A stretch of 64,000 nt of DNA from the NCBI RefSeq assembly GCF_002368035.1, contig NZ_AP018222.1, positions 4,643,534 through 4,707,533 on the forward strand, written 5' to 3'. This DNA comes from Nostoc linckia NIES-25 (GTDB lineage Bacteria > Cyanobacteriota > Cyanobacteriia > Cyanobacteriales > Nostocaceae). Below are positions 1-7,685 of this stretch, in pieces (the stretch's first letter is position 1; each line of letters opens with the position of its first letter). Under the pieces are notes generated by a model. The model ran no database searches and was not told where the DNA came from. It worked only from the letters and a program-made list of their open reading frames with translations. The translations under genes and the position numbers were made by a program.

Positions 1-1
1 T

Positions 2-484
2 TTGTATCAGCAAGCTTTAGAACTCTGGAAACGCTTAGTGGGAGAAGAACATCCCCATGTGGCTACTAGCCTGAACAATTTAGGAGCATTGTACTGTTTT
101 ACAGGACGCTATAGCGAAGCCGAACCTTTACTCAAGCAAGCTTTAAAACTGAGAAAACGCCTGCTGGGAGAAGAACATACCGATGTTGCTACTAGCTTGA
201 ACAATTTAGGACAACTTTACGAATCTACAGGACGCTACAGCGAAGCCGAGCCCTTTTATAAGCAAGCCTTGGAACTGACTAAACGTCTCTTGGGAGAAAA
301 CCATCCCGATGTCGCCATTAGCCTGAATAATTTAGCAGCACTCTACCGTCATACAAGACGCTACAGGAAAGCAAAACCACTGTTTGAGCAAGCTTTGAAA
401 ATTTGCGAACGGACTTTAGGTGTCAGTCATCCTACTACTATGACAGTTCGGGCGAATTATGCAAGTTTTTTAAGAGAAACATAA
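2..484 (+). CDS. TPR (kinesin-light-chain type) repeat protein, 3' end only
   Basis: The frame is open from the first bases of the window, so this is the C-terminal part of a longer gene. The 160 residues consist of almost four copies of a 42-residue unit of the TPR_10/TPR_12 type. Each unit has a conserved VATSLNNLG(A/Q)LY core followed by GRYSEAEP and ends in a QAL helix; the last copy is degenerate and stops at FLRET. The repeats are also very similar as DNA, which points to recent internal duplication. Such units form helical scaffolds for protein-protein contacts. In cyanobacteria they often follow NB-ARC, CHAT or other effector domains, but the N-terminal domain lies outside the window, so no function can be given. 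Confidence 0.9.
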   Translation: MYQQALELWKRLVGEEHPHVATSLNNLGALYCFTGRYSEAEPLLKQALKLRKRLLGEEHTDVATSLNNLGQLYESTGRYSEAEPFYKQALELTKRLLGENHPDVAISLNNLAALYRHTRRYRKAKPLFEQALKICERTLGVSHPTTMTVRANYASFLRET

Positions 485-511
485 TCGCTAAGGTGTAGGG
501 GCACAATATTA

Positions 512-699
512 CGACTTACGCACTGTACAAATTAATCATGGTGTGAATTTACATGCATAGGTCGTTTCAGGCTTTTATTAATGATTATTCGATCGTAAAT
601 AGACCCTCGGTGTAAGGGCACAGCAATGCTGTGCCCCTACGACAAATGTGGTTTTTTAATTACTTATATTTGGTATTTATTGTCAATGCGTAAGTCCTA
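512..699. repeat. Inverted-repeat element bounded by ACTTACGCA / TGCGTAAGT
   Basis: A gene-free segment starts with CGACTTACGCA and ends with TGCGTAAGTCC. In its middle is the palindrome GGGCACAGCAATGCTGTGCC, with GTAA and CCTAC outside it (612-640). The end motif matches the 92-bp elements at 33529 and 38005, and the internal palindrome recurs at 5486, 16602, 24215 and 44293. It is probably a miniature inverted-repeat element. Confidence 0.6.
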
Positions 700-709
700 A
701 ATATATTGC

Positions 710-900
710 ATTGGTGTCAACTTAAGCTCAAACTCTTGCCTCACAATCGTTTTAGCCCACCCCCAACCCCTCCCCTTGCTAAGGGGAGGGGAGGTTTTGC
801 GTCAGCAAAGCCGGGGTGGGGTAACGCGGATCTTGATGGTAAATGAGTAGAACTCGCTCATCACCTTTCTATCAGGGTTTCACGTTAAGTTGACACCAAT
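710..900. repeat. MITE-like family A, complete copy A1 (191 bp)
   Basis: This element has perfect 16-bp terminal inverted repeats, ATTGGTGTCAACTTAA and its complement. The interior carries a C-rich block with the palindrome CCCCTTGCTAAGGGG and the segment GTTTTGCGTCAGCAAAGC. A second complete copy in the opposite orientation is at 59607-59798. Truncated copies are at about 23099-23250 and 50040-50202. There is no coding capacity, so any movement would need a transposase supplied in trans. Confidence 0.8.
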
Positions 901-986
901 GGTGAAGACACCCATCCCACAATAAAATTTATTGCAACATTTTAGTCTTGTCACGCCACTAGTGGAAATCTTTGCCTAACTGGAAG

Positions 987-1018
987 CAAAAAAAGGGGCG
1001 ATATTTCGCCCCTGTTTT
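987..1018 (-). terminator. Rho-independent terminator of the GH13 gene
   Basis: On the minus strand GGGGCGA and TCGCCCC pair around a short AT loop and are followed by a run of eight T residues. The hairpin lies about 50 bases past the stop codon of the gene at 1064-2722, with the T-run on the correct side for that gene. Confidence 0.8.
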
Positions 1019-1063
1019 CTGTTATTGCTTATTGGGATATTGCCTGCAAAGTAATATCTTTAA

Positions 1064-2722
1064 TTACTGCCAGACAAACACTTTAGCTTCGTATGGCCCC
1101 AAATCAATGATGATGCCATCGTCACCAGCTTCGACATCATAATTCGCCGTCCATTCGTGCCATGTACCAGCGTCAGGAAAGTTAGGAATATGATAGCCAG
1201 CTAGGAAATTTTCTGAGAAATTCGCCACCACAACTACACGAGAACCTTCCTCATTCCAACGGCTATAAGCTAATACTTTTGCCTCTGGATTTTCATGGAT
1301 GAAGTCAATGTTTTCAGTGTAGAGAGCATGATTACTTTTACGCAGATTAGTTAAGCCTTTGTAATATTCAAACAAACCACGATTTAAATCATTACCTAAC
1401 AGCGTCCAATCGATTTTAGCTGATTCCGGTTGTTTAGGTTTATACTCACCAAACTCCTCACCCATCCAAATCAAAGGCACACCAATAGCAGTCATTAGGA
1501 TAGCAACTCCTAATTTAATCCGCCTAAAAGCTTCTTCATCAAAAATCTCACGGTTACCCAATTCAACCATGAGATGATTGTGGTCGTGGTTGGTGAGGTA
1601 ATTTACCACATTAGTAGCGCCCATAAAGCCTTGACGTTTGCAGTCAATAACATCTTTAAGGCGTTCTAAATCAAATGTATCGCCGCAGATATGTTCTAAA
1701 ATGCAATGATAGAAGCTGTCATGCCAGCAACCATCCATCGGCCCATCAAAATTGGTAATGCTAGTAGTTTCAGGAATGTGTTCGGCGACGTTATAAAAAG
1801 GCTTCGGCCCAGCAGCATTTTTGGCTTCTTGTACTATCCAGTGCATGAAATCGTAGTTAGCAATTTGCCGCGCTGCGTCATAGCGAATACCATCAAGATG
1901 ATATTCCTGAATCCAAAAACGGATTGTATCGCCAATAAATTTCCGTGCTGGATGAATTTCTAAATTTTCGTCGTAATGTTCATAATTAAACTCAGGCCCC
2001 CAGTTATTATCAGGGTCGCGGGGAGAGTGATGATACCAATAATCGTGGTCAATTTGCGTTAACGGGCTTGATGCTTCTGAGTGGTTATAAATACCATCAT
2101 TAATTACACGAATGCCTCTAGCATGGCACTCATCAATGAAATTTTTTAATTCAGCGGTAGAACCATAACTAGATTCTGTTGCAAAGAAATAACGAGGATT
2201 ATAACCCCAGCTATGATCGCCAGGATATTCTTTTATTGGCATCAACTCAATAGCGTTGATTCCTAATTCACACAAATAATCTAATTTTTCAACGATATGT
2301 TTGTATTTTCCTCGTGCATAAGGATCGTCTTCACCACCAGAAAAATCACCAACATGCAATTCATAAATTACCAATTCATGGTCAGCAGGTAAGGGCTTAT
2401 CATCATGTTGCCAAACGTATGTATCAACAATTCTTTCCCCATCTTTGATACGGACAATACCGTTATCTTTTCCACCCACTTCATCTATATCAGTTGCATA
2501 AGGGTCTGTGACTTCAACCCATTGTTCTGGTTCAAAAAACCATGAATTTGTTTGAACTCGAAATTTATATTGATAATCGCCATCTTCTAATTCAACACTT
2601 GTGCGGAAATAGCCATCCTCACCTTTTTCCATTGGAATTTCTTTCCAATCAGAAAAAGAACCTATTAATGCGGCTCCCTTGTTGTATGGCGCAAATAAAT
2701 TAAATTCAACTGGCTTTGCCAT
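1064..2722 (-). CDS. GH13 alpha-amylase-family enzyme with N-terminal CBM48-like domain
   Basis: The 552-residue protein begins with an early-set/CBM48-like glucan-binding domain (about 1-95; GSFSDWKEIPM is typical), followed by a TIM-barrel GH13 domain. The four GH13 regions are visible: DGIYNH (209-214), DGIRYDAARQI with nucleophile Asp282, NVAEHI with acid/base Glu314, and TNHD with Asp380. All catalytic residues are present, so an active alpha-glucan hydrolase or transferase is likely. The CBM48 layout recalls branching enzymes and trehalose/maltooligosyl hydrolases, but the protein is shorter than GlgB and the exact reaction cannot be read. There is no signal peptide, which fits a cytoplasmic role in glycogen metabolism. 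It is a single gene with its own terminator. Confidence 0.9.
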   Translation of the reverse strand: MAKPVEFNLFAPYNKGAALIGSFSDWKEIPMEKGEDGYFRTSVELEDGDYQYKFRVQTNSWFFEPEQWVEVTDPYATDIDEVGGKDNGIVRIKDGERIVDTYVWQHDDKPLPADHELVIYELHVGDFSGGEDDPYARGKYKHIVEKLDYLCELGINAIELMPIKEYPGDHSWGYNPRYFFATESSYGSTAELKNFIDECHARGIRVINDGIYNHSEASSPLTQIDHDYWYHHSPRDPDNNWGPEFNYEHYDENLEIHPARKFIGDTIRFWIQEYHLDGIRYDAARQIANYDFMHWIVQEAKNAAGPKPFYNVAEHIPETTSITNFDGPMDGCWHDSFYHCILEHICGDTFDLERLKDVIDCKRQGFMGATNVVNYLTNHDHNHLMVELGNREIFDEEAFRRIKLGVAILMTAIGVPLIWMGEEFGEYKPKQPESAKIDWTLLGNDLNRGLFEYYKGLTNLRKSNHALYTENIDFIHENPEAKVLAYSRWNEEGSRVVVVANFSENFLAGYHIPNFPDAGTWHEWTANYDVEAGDDGIIIDLGPYEAKVFVWQ

Positions 2723-3434
2723 ATAAGTGTTTGTAAGACCGAGGATTGATAGAAATATTCTCTGATGATTAATTAAATTTGCGAATCGCTCTAGAGAATG
2801 AATTGAATAATTAGTGCTTCTATCTTCAGGAATAATTTAAAAATATATTTCAAGAATTTAGCTGTTTTTGTTTAAATTTGGCTTTTTTTTATTATTAAAT
2901 TGATTAAAAATTAATGAAATAAAAATAAAATTAATTTCAAAAAATAAAATGTAAGCAGAATTGAGAATTCAAAATTTAAAAGTCAGAATCAATAGACCTC
3001 TTGCATAAATCGAAAATAAGAACCCCAAACAGCCAAAGCTACCCTTGGTCTCCCCTCCCCTTGCTAAGGCTACGGTGTACACACAAGTCTTCTAGATTTG
3101 CCTCGTAGACTTTTGATCCCCCCAACCCCCCGATAAATTGGGGGGCAAAAACCTCTCAAAGTCCTCCTTAAAAAGGAGGATAATGACGGTTCTACGACGA
3201 TTTTGGTTTTCTAAACAGATGTGTGTACACCGTAGCCTTGCTAAGGGAAGGGGTTGGGGGTGGGGTGTTAGGGATTTTTGCACTCTTACTCCATGAGTTG
3301 CACGCACAAGGAACAATGAAAATATCTTGGTTTTCCCAGTCCCCAGTCCCTATTTTCAAGGCAGGTCAAAGACGGTTATAAATTTTCTAATTCAGACATT
3401 GCTGAATTCTCAATTATGAATTATCAAGTTTGTT
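2723..3434. other. Gene-free, repeat-filled interval
   Basis: The first 250 bases are strongly AT-rich and are the likely promoter region of the GH13 gene. The rest is layered repeats: a palindromic CCCCTCCCCTTGCTAAGG block split by a 166-bp inverted-repeat element, and a copy of a repeat containing CCCAGTCCCCAGTCCC that recurs inverted near 43731-43830. The open frame at 3092-3316 runs through these repeats and is not credible as a gene. Confidence 0.6.
3070..3235. mobile_element. 166-bp MITE with 16-bp TIRs and 11-bp target duplication
   Basis: The ends are the perfect inverted repeats CTACGGTGTACACACA and TGTGTGTACACCGTAG. The element is flanked by the direct repeat CCTTGCTAAGG (3059-3069 and 3236-3246). 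Removing it and one copy restores the palindrome-bearing repeat CCCCTCCCCTTGCTAAGGG seen elsewhere in the window. It has no coding capacity. The interior holds a GATCCCCCCAACCCCCC repeat and a CCTCCTTAAAAAGGAGG hairpin. Confidence 0.85.
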
Positions 3435-3812
3435 TCAATCGATTGTTGTGCTATTTAGTTGCAGATAACTTAACAACCAATTCGCTGCTGTAGCCCTGCG
3501 AGTTTGCCGAGGGCCAAATTCACCAATTTTGTAACCTTTGAAACCTAGTTTTTCTTTGAGCGATCGCTTATTTTCAGTAGGAATAGAACGAGTTAACTTG
3601 ACTGTTGCGGGGCGAGAGTCAATAAAATCTGGTGGTTGTGGGTACTCATCCTGCCATTCTGGAGCAACTTGGCTATTATCCCATTGTCCAGTTGATGAAT
3701 CATAGCGATAGCCCAAATAATGCCATAGCAAGTGATTAACTGTAGCATCATCTAGTTCATCTTTGAGAATTGCCCAAATTGTATCTGTATTGAGTGGTGG
3801 CAGATTAGACAT
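3435..3812 (-). CDS. Small conserved cyanobacterial protein, probably DUF1823
   Basis: This encodes a 125-residue soluble protein with no signal peptide or membrane segment. The N-terminal half has a hydrophobic/aromatic segment (ATVNHLLWHYLGYRYD), a Trp/Pro-rich middle, and a basic C-terminal half (KLGFKGYKIGEFGPRQTRR, then a helix ending LLSYLQL). The pattern matches my memory of DUF1823, a family of unknown function in cyanobacteria and plastids; no function should be inferred. The ATG is supported by the family-like start MSNLPPLNTDTIW. It stands alone, with no operon partner. Confidence 0.7.
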   Translation of the reverse strand: MSNLPPLNTDTIWAILKDELDDATVNHLLWHYLGYRYDSSTGQWDNSQVAPEWQDEYPQPPDFIDSRPATVKLTRSIPTENKRSLKEKLGFKGYKIGEFGPRQTRRATAANWLLSYLQLNSTTID

Positions 3813-3999
3813 AAGTAAATAAAAATTGAGAATTTAGAATCCAGAAATCAGGATCTAAGAAAACCTTTAAGATTAGCCTATTACACTTCCAAAGATAGGG
3901 GCAATTTTATTTTTATCTCCGCCCGCTGGAAGATTTATCTGCTACAAGCCTTAGACAAACTACTAAAAGTGACCCTAGATTAGGGCATTCGCTTTCCTC

Positions 4000-4005
4000 A
4001 GGAGG
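4000..4005 (+). promoter_or_regulatory. Strong ribosome-binding site AGGAGG
   Basis: A perfect AGGAGG lies 8 bases before the ATG at 4014. It decides the reading frame here, because the overlapping frames at 3975-4280 (minus) and 4069-4326 (plus) have no such signal. Confidence 0.75.
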
Positions 4006-4013
4006 AAAAAATT

Positions 4014-4307
4014 ATGGGAATAGGCGATTTGTTTAAGAATATAGTCGGTAACAAACAGAAACAACGCGATGAAGAATGGGATAATCGCGATCGCACCCAA
4101 TATAGTTATCGCGGCGGAGACGACGATGAAGACCGCGAGTACAGACATCGCCACAAAGACGACGATGAAGACCGCGAGTACAGATATCGCAGCGAAGACG
4201 AAGAGGACGAAGATTACGGCTACAGATATCGCAGCGAAAACGACGATGAAGACCGCGAGTACAGACATCGCCGTAAACACGACGATGAAGACGAAGACCG
4301 CGATTAA
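4014..4307 (+). CDS. Low-complexity, highly charged Asp/Glu/Arg/Tyr repeat protein
   Basis: After a short non-repetitive head (MGIGDLFKNIVGNKQKQRDE) the 97-residue protein is made of imperfect units of about 15 residues such as DDDEDREYRHRHK and SEDEEDEDYGYRYR. It is probably disordered. The head could be a short amphipathic helix. A perfect Shine-Dalgarno precedes the ATG, so I take it as a real gene. The function is unknown. The DNA repeat unit is nearly exact, so copy number may vary between strains. A different Arg/Asp/Tyr repeat protein, with a signal peptide, is at 14839-15231. Confidence 0.7.
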   Translation: MGIGDLFKNIVGNKQKQRDEEWDNRDRTQYSYRGGDDDEDREYRHRHKDDDEDREYRYRSEDEEDEDYGYRYRSENDDEDREYRHRRKHDDEDEDRD

Positions 4308-4384
4308 TTTCGCAAATTCAAGTTAAAAACAGGTTGTGTATACAAAACTAGGTAGACTGGAAATCGTAAAGAATAGACCAGTCT

Positions 4385-4708
4385 ATGCAGAATTCCACAG
4401 CACTGCCAAAGATCGTCCGCGCCCATGTATTCATTTCTGGCCGAGTCCAGGGAGTAGGCTATCGCTACGCCACTGTGGATACAGCTAGCCAGCTAGGATT
4501 AACTGGTTGGGTGCGGAATCTCCCTGATAGTCGAGTAGAAGCAGTTTTTGAAGGGGCACGAGAGATTGTAGATGAGATGGTTCGCTGGTGTCACTCCGGG
4601 CCACCTGCTGCTGTAGTTAAAGAGGTTGCAGTTAAGTACGAAGAACCAGAAGGGTTGCGGGGATTTGAAGTGAAGCGGGGAGTTGCGAATGGGGAGATGG
4701 GGAGATGA
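4385..4708 (+). CDS. acyP: Acylphosphatase
   Basis: The 107-residue protein has the complete acylphosphatase fold signature. HVFISGRVQGVGYRY carries the phosphate-binding loop and catalytic Arg27, and GWVRNLPDSRVE carries catalytic Asn45. It ends with RGFEVKR, where the family normally stops. The last ten residues (about GVANGEMGR) come from a GGGGAGATG tandem repeat that has grown into the end of the gene; the stop codon TGA lies inside that repeat. Acylphosphatases hydrolyse carboxyl-phosphate bonds such as acetyl phosphate in the cytoplasm. It is a single gene. Confidence 0.92.
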   Translation: MQNSTALPKIVRAHVFISGRVQGVGYRYATVDTASQLGLTGWVRNLPDSRVEAVFEGAREIVDEMVRWCHSGPPAAVVKEVAVKYEEPEGLRGFEVKRGVANGEMGR

Positions 4709-4741
4709 GGAGATGGGGAGATGGGGAGAGCAATAAATTCC

Positions 4742-4990
4742 TTAGTCAACAGATCTGTATGCCCCTGGGTTTTTTTTTGTCCATCGTTTAAAGGCGCGGT
4801 TAAAGGCGCTTGGTTCAGAAAAGCCCCGCAAAAAAGCTACATCATGTATTGGAGTATTTGTTTTTTTTAAGTGTCTTAGTGCTAATTCTTTGCGCGTCGC
4901 ATCCAAAAGTTGTTGATATGAAGTACCTTCTGTTTGCAATTCTCGCTGCAAGTTACGGACGCTGATGGCTAGATTGCGAGTCTTTGGCGC
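4742..4990 (-). pseudogene. AraC-family regulator, C-terminal DNA-binding remnant
   Basis: The reading frame encodes only the second half of an AraC/XylS DNA-binding domain: a first-helix fragment (ISVRNLQRELQTEGTSY), then LALRHLKKTNTPIHDVAFLRGFSEPSAFNRAFKRWTKKNPGAYR. The second helix-turn-helix is intact. The sensor domain and most of the first HTH are missing, and upstream DNA does not continue the protein in any frame. Sequence similar to the family continues a little before the first ATG (4951), up to about 4990. It is best read as a decayed gene. Confidence 0.75.
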
Positions 4991-5133
4991 AGAATGTCAA
5001 TTCAAGATTTTGCAGACAGCGTACCTTGAGAGTATGAACAAGGCCAAGGGAATTTCTGAAAATGATATCTGCAAAATTAGACCTTCACTTTACTGACGCA
5101 TTTTTCACCGCAGACTCGAACGACGAACAAATT

Positions 5134-5292
5134 TAGGACTTACGCACTGAAGGCTGAAACCTCGATCCCCCCTAGCCCCCCGATAAATTCGGGGGAATTT
5201 CTAAAGCCACGCCACTTGCTACAAGTCTCTTAAGCGCAAGGGCGCAGTGGCTCCCCAATTTATTGGGGGTTGGGGGATCTGAGTGCGTAATA
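5134..5292. repeat. Composite inverted-repeat element starting AGGACTTACGCA
   Basis: The left end is AGGACTTACGCACTGA and the right end GAGTGCGTAA. Inside are paired blocks CCCCCGATAAATTCGGGGG and CCCAATTTATTGGGGG around a GCCACGCCACTT...GCGCAGTGGC hairpin. The interior blocks recur in the elements at 3070-3235 and 35535-35759, so the repeats here are mosaics of shared modules. Confidence 0.55.
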
Positions 5293-5439
5293 TCAAGTTC
5301 GGATGATTAGTTATGATTGCAGTCCTCGCGTTACCCCTCCCCAACCCTCCCCTTGCTAAGGGGAGGGTGCCGTAAGGCGGGTGGGGTGTTTCAGAATTTA
5401 TAAGTAATTAAGCGAACTTGATATAAGTCCTGAAATTAC

Positions 5440-5560
5440 AGCGCTTTTCGTTTGGATGGAATACATGCTTGAATACTAAATTATCGTAAGGGCACAACAT
5501 TGTTGTGCCCCTACATGATTTGATTTTCTTTCGGTGTATTCCATTCAATTGAAAACCGCT
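5440..5560. repeat. MITE-like family E, complete copy (121 bp)
   Basis: The ends AGCGCTTTTCGTTTGGATGG and CCATTCAATTGAAAACCGCT are imperfect inverted repeats. The centre carries the palindrome GGGCACAACATTGTTGTGCCC (5490-5510, flanked by GTAA and CTAC). Related copies are at 24169-24270, 59541-59606 (split by a family-A element) and 50203-50270 (right half only). Confidence 0.7.
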
Positions 5561-5769
5561 ATATAATCACAGTTTTGGTTACAATTGCCCATTTTTTGAA
5601 GTAGATCTCGATCATTAATTAAATACAAATAAGTAAGATACTTATACTGTTGATAACCCTGAGGAGAGAGGCAAGTGTGGAGAGTGTAGGAAGAGAGGGA
5701 GAAAAGATTTCTTCCCCAGTCCCCAGTCCCCAATCCCTAGTCCCCAATCCCCACTTCAAACTAAAACCT

Positions 5770-6369
5770 ATGACTTCAAGCATTTCTACCAAACCTCGGA
5801 AATTACCTAACCAAGCGATCGCAGCGAAAATATTTCATTGGTGTAACATCATTAGTCTATTTCTCATGCTCGCCAGTGGATTACAAATTTACAACGCCAA
5901 CCCTGTTTTTGGTGGACGTGCAGGCTTACACATCCCACCAATATTTACCTTGGGAGGTTGGCTTGCAGGAGGTAGACATTGGCATTTTGCAGCAATGTGG
6001 CTATTTTCATTGAATCTATTGTGGTATGGAATTTATATTTTAATTACCCGGCGCTGGCGACATCGATTTGTAGGAGCTAACGACCTCAAGGCATTACAAA
6101 AAACTCACAATTACAAGCGACTCATTTATGCTTGGCATCGTCTCGCATATACAGCAATTATTCCAATTTTACTATTAGCAATATTTACAGGAATAGGAAT
6201 GTATAAACCCGCTCAATTTCATTGGATTGTAGATTTTTTTGGGAGTTGGCAAGCGTTACGGATTGTTCACTTTGCTTCAGTACCAATGGTTATTTTATTT
6301 GCAGTGATTCATTATTTATTAGGGCGTCAAGCAGGGGGTTCTGAACTTACAGAATCAATGTTTTGGTAA
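5770..6369 (+). CDS. Membrane cytochrome b (bacterial cytochrome b561 / Ni-Fe-hydrogenase b-type family)
   Basis: I place the start at the ATG at 5770, because the open frame upstream runs through the CCCAGTCCCCAGTCCCC repeat. The 199-residue product has four hydrophobic segments, with histidines suited to haem ligation: AKIFHWCNI near the N-terminus, RLIYAWHRLAY in the middle, and IVHFASVP and VIHYLLG near the end. This fits the family of small b-type cytochromes that pass electrons between quinones and a partner oxidoreductase. The usual partner, a molybdopterin or Ni-Fe subunit, is not next to it here; the following gene is a ParA ATPase on the same strand 215 bases away. Confidence 0.85.
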   Translation: MTSSISTKPRKLPNQAIAAKIFHWCNIISLFLMLASGLQIYNANPVFGGRAGLHIPPIFTLGGWLAGGRHWHFAAMWLFSLNLLWYGIYILITRRWRHRFVGANDLKALQKTHNYKRLIYAWHRLAYTAIIPILLLAIFTGIGMYKPAQFHWIVDFFGSWQALRIVHFASVPMVILFAVIHYLLGRQAGGSELTESMFW

Positions 6370-6584
6370 TAAAAGAAAAGGGCATTGGGAACGCTGATTA
6401 TTGACTGTTAACTTTGAGTCAGGAATTTCGTAGTTTGGGTTGGCGAAGGTAACAAGATCCCGCAGGGTAACCCAAGCTACAGTTAGTATTTTTGTGTCAA
6501 AATATTAAATTTAATGGAAGATTTGATAGATCCACAGGGGTATACGCTACCTAGATGGGAATGCGTTAACAAAGGATTCGATCG

Positions 6585-7469
6585 ATGGGATATGTAATTG
6601 CAACTGCAAATATGAAAGGTGGTGTTGGTAAAACCACCCTTACTGTTAACTTAGCTACCTGTTTAGCTAAAAATCATGGCAAGCGGGTGCTTGTTCTTGA
6701 TTTGGACAGCCAGATTAGCGCCACGCTTAGTCTGATGTCACCATTAGATTTTGCTAAGCGTCGTAAACAAAGTAAGACATTTAGATATCTCATAGATGAG
6801 GTTATCAATCCAGAACCAGAAGCAAAGCTGACAATTCAAGATATTATTCATTCCCAGGTTTGTAATCTTCCTGGACTAGATTTATTACCAGGAGATATCG
6901 ATTTGTATGATGAATTTGTTGTGTCAGAAATGCTGCATCAACAAGCGACTGCTTTAGGCGAACAAGACTTTGAAACGATTTGGAATCGCTTTGAAAGAGT
7001 TTTGATAAACAATATTTTAAAACCTGTGCGGCAAGAATATGATTTTATTCTTCTTGATTGTGCCCCCGGTTATAACCTTTTAACTCGTAGTGCTTTAGCT
7101 GCCAGCGATTTCTACATACTTCCTGCGAAACCCGAACCTTTATCTGTAGTGGGTATTCAACTACTAGAAAGACGGATTGCTCAATTAAAAGATAGTCACG
7201 GAAATGAAACCAAGATAGATATAAAAATGCTAGGAATTGTCTTTAGCATGTCTAGTGCTAATCTACTGACTGGTAGATATTATAAACAAGTGATGCACCG
7301 TGTTGTTGAAGATTTCGGTGTTGAAAAAATTTGTAAGGTACAAATACCAGTTGATGTTAATGTTGCTAAGGCTGTTGATAGTTTTATGCCAGCTGTTTTA
7401 AATGCTCCTCAATCACCTGGTTCAAAAGCATTTTTTCAATTAACTCAGGAGTTATTGCAAAAACTATAG
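6585..7469 (+). CDS. ParA/MinD-family ATPase
   Basis: The 294-residue protein opens with the deviant Walker A motif KGGVGKTT (11-18), followed by the switch segment LVLDLDSQ and the Walker B-like segment FILLDCAPG. This is the ParA/Soj layout, and such ATPases position DNA or protein cargo by dimerising on nucleoid DNA. There is no N-terminal DNA-binding extension, and no parB or centromere-like repeat next to it. It may therefore be an orphan or act on another cargo. A strong terminator follows at 7496. The ATG at 6585 is taken from the conserved start MGYVIATANMKGG. Confidence 0.9.
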   Translation: MGYVIATANMKGGVGKTTLTVNLATCLAKNHGKRVLVLDLDSQISATLSLMSPLDFAKRRKQSKTFRYLIDEVINPEPEAKLTIQDIIHSQVCNLPGLDLLPGDIDLYDEFVVSEMLHQQATALGEQDFETIWNRFERVLINNILKPVRQEYDFILLDCAPGYNLLTRSALAASDFYILPAKPEPLSVVGIQLLERRIAQLKDSHGNETKIDIKMLGIVFSMSSANLLTGRYYKQVMHRVVEDFGVEKICKVQIPVDVNVAKAVDSFMPAVLNAPQSPGSKAFFQLTQELLQKL

Positions 7470-7495
7470 TCCTAACTAATCGTTCATAAACAATA

Positions 7496-7533
7496 AAATT
7501 CCCTAATTTACAAAGAATTTAGGGAATTTTTAT
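7496..7533 (+). terminator. Rho-independent terminator after the ParA gene
   Basis: AAATTCCCTAA (7496-7506) pairs perfectly with TTAGGGAATTT (7519-7529), which is followed by further T residues. It lies 26 bases past the ParA stop codon. Confidence 0.8.
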
Positions 7534-7685
7534 TGGTCGATTTTTATATAGAAAAAGAATATATAAAAAAATAAAATTTGGTAATAATTCAGCTTCTCTT
7601 TTTCTAAATCCAGTACTTATACTGAAGCTATAATAGCTAGATTCAGTTATTGAGTGAAAAGGCCAGTAAATCTAGCTAAGAAACA

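Noticed and set aside
611..641. Palindromes GGGCACAACATTGTTGTGCCC as transcription terminators or CRISPR-like repeats
   Set aside because: They recur singly in several orientations inside MITE-like elements without regular spacing or T-runs, so neither reading fits.
3092..3316. 74-residue open frame on the minus strand
   Set aside because: It runs through the nested 166-bp inverted-repeat element and C-rich repeats, with no family signal or ribosome-binding site.
4069..4326. Alternative plus frame rich in Thr, Lys and Ala over the charged-repeat gene
   Set aside because: It shares the same repetitive DNA but lacks the AGGAGG-positioned start that the 4014 frame has.
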